This document shows, one piece after another, positions 62,473 through 64,000 of a DNA stretch of 64,000 nucleotides. The position numbers were made by a program, and so were the translations under genes. Under the pieces are notes generated by a model. That model searched no databases. It was not told the origin of the DNA and worked only from the letters and a program-made list of their open reading frames with translations. This DNA is from Mesorhizobium sp. SARCC-RB16n (GTDB lineage Bacteria; Pseudomonadota; Alphaproteobacteria; Rhizobiales; Rhizobiaceae), in NCBI RefSeq assembly GCF_008520305.1, contig NZ_ML703256.1, positions 264,433 to 328,432 of the forward strand, in the 5' to 3' direction. The first letter of the stretch is position 1. Every line of letters begins with the position of its first letter.

Positions 62473-62775
62473 ATGTCGACCGGACCGAACCGCATTCTCG
62501 ATGAATTCGCCAAGCTGATGACCGACGCCGCCGGTGCCGCTCAAGGTGTGCGGCGCGAGGTGGAGACGGCCTTCAAGGGCCAGGCCGAGCGCATCCTCAA
62601 CTCCATGGATGTCGTGCAGCGCGAGGAGTTCGAGGCCGCGCGCGAGATGGCGGCCAAGGCGAGAGAAGAGAACGGCAGGCTCGCCGAGCGCATCGAGACG
62701 CTCGAGGCCAGGATCGCCGAGTTGACCGGTCAGGCCACACCTGCGGCTCCGGCCAAGCCCAAGCCGAAAAAATAA
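62473..62775 (+). CDS. ubiK: Ubiquinone biosynthesis accessory factor UbiK family protein
   Basis: This 100-residue protein has an N-terminal amphipathic helix (NRILDEFAKLMTDAAGAAQG) and a C-terminal coiled coil (REENGRLAERIETLEARIAE), ending in a Pro/Lys tail. This is the BMFP/UbiK layout. UbiK helps the Ubi enzyme complex, and related proteins in rhizobia are membrane-associated and affect fusion or envelope functions. GCGAGG precedes the ATG at 62473. Confidence 0.87.
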   Translation: MSTGPNRILDEFAKLMTDAAGAAQGVRREVETAFKGQAERILNSMDVVQREEFEAAREMAAKAREENGRLAERIETLEARIAELTGQATPAAPAKPKPKK

Positions 62776-63092
62776 TTCGTTAAACTTTTCCACAAAGCAC
62801 CAGCCTGAAAATCGCTTTGCCGTGAATCGCTTACCGGCATTGCGTGACTCTTTGTGACAGGCACCTTTCCACATGCGAATGACGCAGTGCGAAAAATTGG
62901 GCTGTTCACGCGACTCCCGATCAATAGACTGAATTTGTTGCATGATTCGGAGCAGGGTCATGCGCCGGGCGGTGGGGTCCGGTCTGGGGTCTTTGCGTTG
63001 AGAAGTCCCGGCCGTCCGAGTTCTAGACAGATTGTTCGTCGTGTGTGCCCCGCGGAGCGTGTGGCGCTCCCCCTGAACACAGGAAGCATTCC
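62776..63092. other. 317-bp intergenic region upstream of the YbjN gene
   Basis: No gene was found. It should contain the YbjN-csaA promoter. I could not assign a -35/-10 pair, and no terminator hairpin with a T-run follows ubiK within the first 60 bp. Confidence 0.4.
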
Positions 63093-63593
63093 ATGGAACT
63101 TCTCGAACTCGAATTTTCGCGCGAAATCCATCCGGTGGATGTGATCGAGCAGGTGGCCCACAACAATGACTGGTCCTTCGAACGGGCCGGCGACGACGAA
63201 ATCTCGATCTCGGTCGCCGGCAGCTGGACCGACTATCACGTGTCCTTCTCCTGGATGGAGGATTTCGAGGCGCTGCATCTCGCCTGCGCCTTCGACATCA
63301 AGGTGCCGGAAGCGCGCACGCTGGAAGTGATGCGGCTGTTGTCGCTGATCAACGAACAGATGCTGTTCGGCCATTTCGACCTCTGGGAGCAGGAGGGCGC
63401 GATCATGTTCCGCCAGTCGCTGCTCCTGGCCGGCGGGGTCGAACCCTCGAGCCAGCAGGTCGAGGTGCTTTTGTCCTCGGCCCTGGAAGCCTGCGAGTGC
63501 TACTTCCAGGCTTTCCAGTTCGTCGTCTGGTCGGGAACCTCGGCAAAGGACGCACTGGCCGGCGTGCTGTTCGAGACCTTCGGCAACGCCTGA
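63093..63593 (+). CDS. YbjN domain-containing protein
   Basis: This 166-residue protein of the YbjN family has a type III secretion chaperone-like fold. Seen blocks are [40 protein letters not shown] and [26 protein letters not shown] lies before the ATG at 63093. In many rhizobia a YbjN gene precedes proC; here csaA follows after 16 bp. The function is unknown, with a proposed link to stress or motility in E. coli. Confidence 0.88.
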   Translation: MELLELEFSREIHPVDVIEQVAHNNDWSFERAGDDEISISVAGSWTDYHVSFSWMEDFEALHLACAFDIKVPEARTLEVMRLLSLINEQMLFGHFDLWEQEGAIMFRQSLLLAGGVEPSSQQVEVLLSSALEACECYFQAFQFVVWSGTSAKDALAGVLFETFGNA

Positions 63594-63609
63594 GCAAGAA
63601 GCGTTCGAC

Positions 63610-63969
63610 ATGAGTTCAAGCAACGAGCGCAAGCCCGAAATCAGCTTCGCCGATTTCGATCGTGTCGACATTCGTGCCGGCACGATCGTCGAGGCCGAGC
63701 CTTTTCCGGAGGCGCGCAAGCCGGCATTCAAGCTGAAGATCGATTTTGGCCCGACGATTGGCATCAAGAAGTCGTCGGCGCAGATCACCAAATACTATAC
63801 GCCCGAGACCTTGATCGGCCGCCAGGTGTTCGCGGTGGTCAATTTCCCGCCGCGCCAGATCGGCCCGTTCATGTCGGAAGTGCTGACGCTCGGTTTTCCG
63901 GATGAGGAGGGTGCTGTGGTGCTCGGCGCCATCGAGCGCGAGGTGCCTGACGGCGGGCGGCTGTTTTAG
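63610..63969 (+). CDS. csaA: CsaA-type tRNA-binding protein
   Basis: This 119-residue protein has the OB-fold tRNA-binding domain of Csa[60 protein letters not shown]. CsaA binds tRNA and has chaperone-like activity in other bacteria. It lies 16 bp after the YbjN gene and ends 31 bp before the window edge. Confidence 0.94.
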   Translation: MSSSNERKPEISFADFDRVDIRAGTIVEAEPFPEARKPAFKLKIDFGPTIGIKKSSAQITKYYTPETLIGRQVFAVVNFPPRQIGPFMSEVLTLGFPDEEGAVVLGAIEREVPDGGRLF

Positions 63970-64000
63970 ATGTTTAATCCCGGCATTTGCTGGAGCGGAT

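Overview
This 64 kb window is a chromosomal segment of a high-GC alphaproteobacterium of the Rhizobiales, most probably Mesorhizobium or a close relative. That placement rests on gene content (choline ABC transporter of the ChoXWV type, UbiK, DUF1344, DUF1059, DUF1285, DUF6638 and DUF2333 families, separate petA-petB-petC, SoxR with a CxxCxC cysteine cluster) and on palindromic intergenic repeats of the kind seen in that group. It is not proven by a marker such as 16S rRNA, which is absent. No rRNA, tRNA, CRISPR array, prophage or classical insertion sequence was seen. The window opens inside a glutathione S-transferase gene.

Layout. 1-4.5 kb: GST fragment, an acetyltransferase, a GlxA-type regulator divergent from a cysteine hydrolase, and formate-tetrahydrofolate ligase. 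4.8-12.2 kb: a leftward cluster of four uncharacterised proteins and an AAA+ ATPase (coiled-coil protein, 380-residue protein, AAA+ ATPase, DUF6638, DUF2333). It is interrupted by a 545-bp unit made of a DUF559 nuclease-like gene between two inverted 59-bp palindromic repeats. 12.5-17.3 kb: a small cytochrome c, thymidine kinase and the choline importer choX-choW-choV with an internal terminator. 17.4-21.4 kb: a two-component system, three small secreted or membrane proteins, and clpS. 21.4-28.4 kb: a MoxR-DUF58-DUF4159-membrane protein operon. 28.6-31.1 kb: DUF1285, a Nudix hydrolase and a CCA-adding enzyme, overlapping by 4 bp each. 31.1-37.2 kb: a secreted subtilase and an outer-membrane-like protein, small DUF proteins, hemF, soxR and trmL. 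37.2-41.8 kb: a pair of ABC half-exporters, a GNAT protein and a small protein. 42.5-47.0 kb: cytochrome bc1 (petABC), an acid phosphatase and apt. 47.0-52.0 kb: two MaoC-like proteins, CorA, ychF, pth and rplY. 52.0-55.9 kb: an OhrR-like regulator divergent from a chloroperoxidase-type hydrolase, and an Fsr-type efflux pump divergent from an AraC regulator. 55.9-64 kb: prs, a lipoprotein, a creatinase-like M24 protein, pgeF-midA-lgt, two unpaired antitoxin genes, ubiK, a YbjN protein and csaA.

Most of the window is core housekeeping: respiration, one-carbon and nucleotide metabolism, tRNA maturation, ribosome quality control and envelope biogenesis. The two parts that ordinary annotation does not explain are the AAA+/coiled-coil/membrane cluster at 4.8-12.2 kb and the repeat-bounded DUF559 unit lodged inside it. 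Smaller points of interest are a SoxR-type operator facing away from any intact gene, three TATCG-type palindromes between the OhrR-like regulator and its neighbour, tandem 21-bp repeats at the 3' end of the DUF58 gene, a 100-bp imperfect palindrome after petC, and two tandem antitoxin genes without toxins. Nothing here was checked against a database. Family names come from recognition of the protein sequences.
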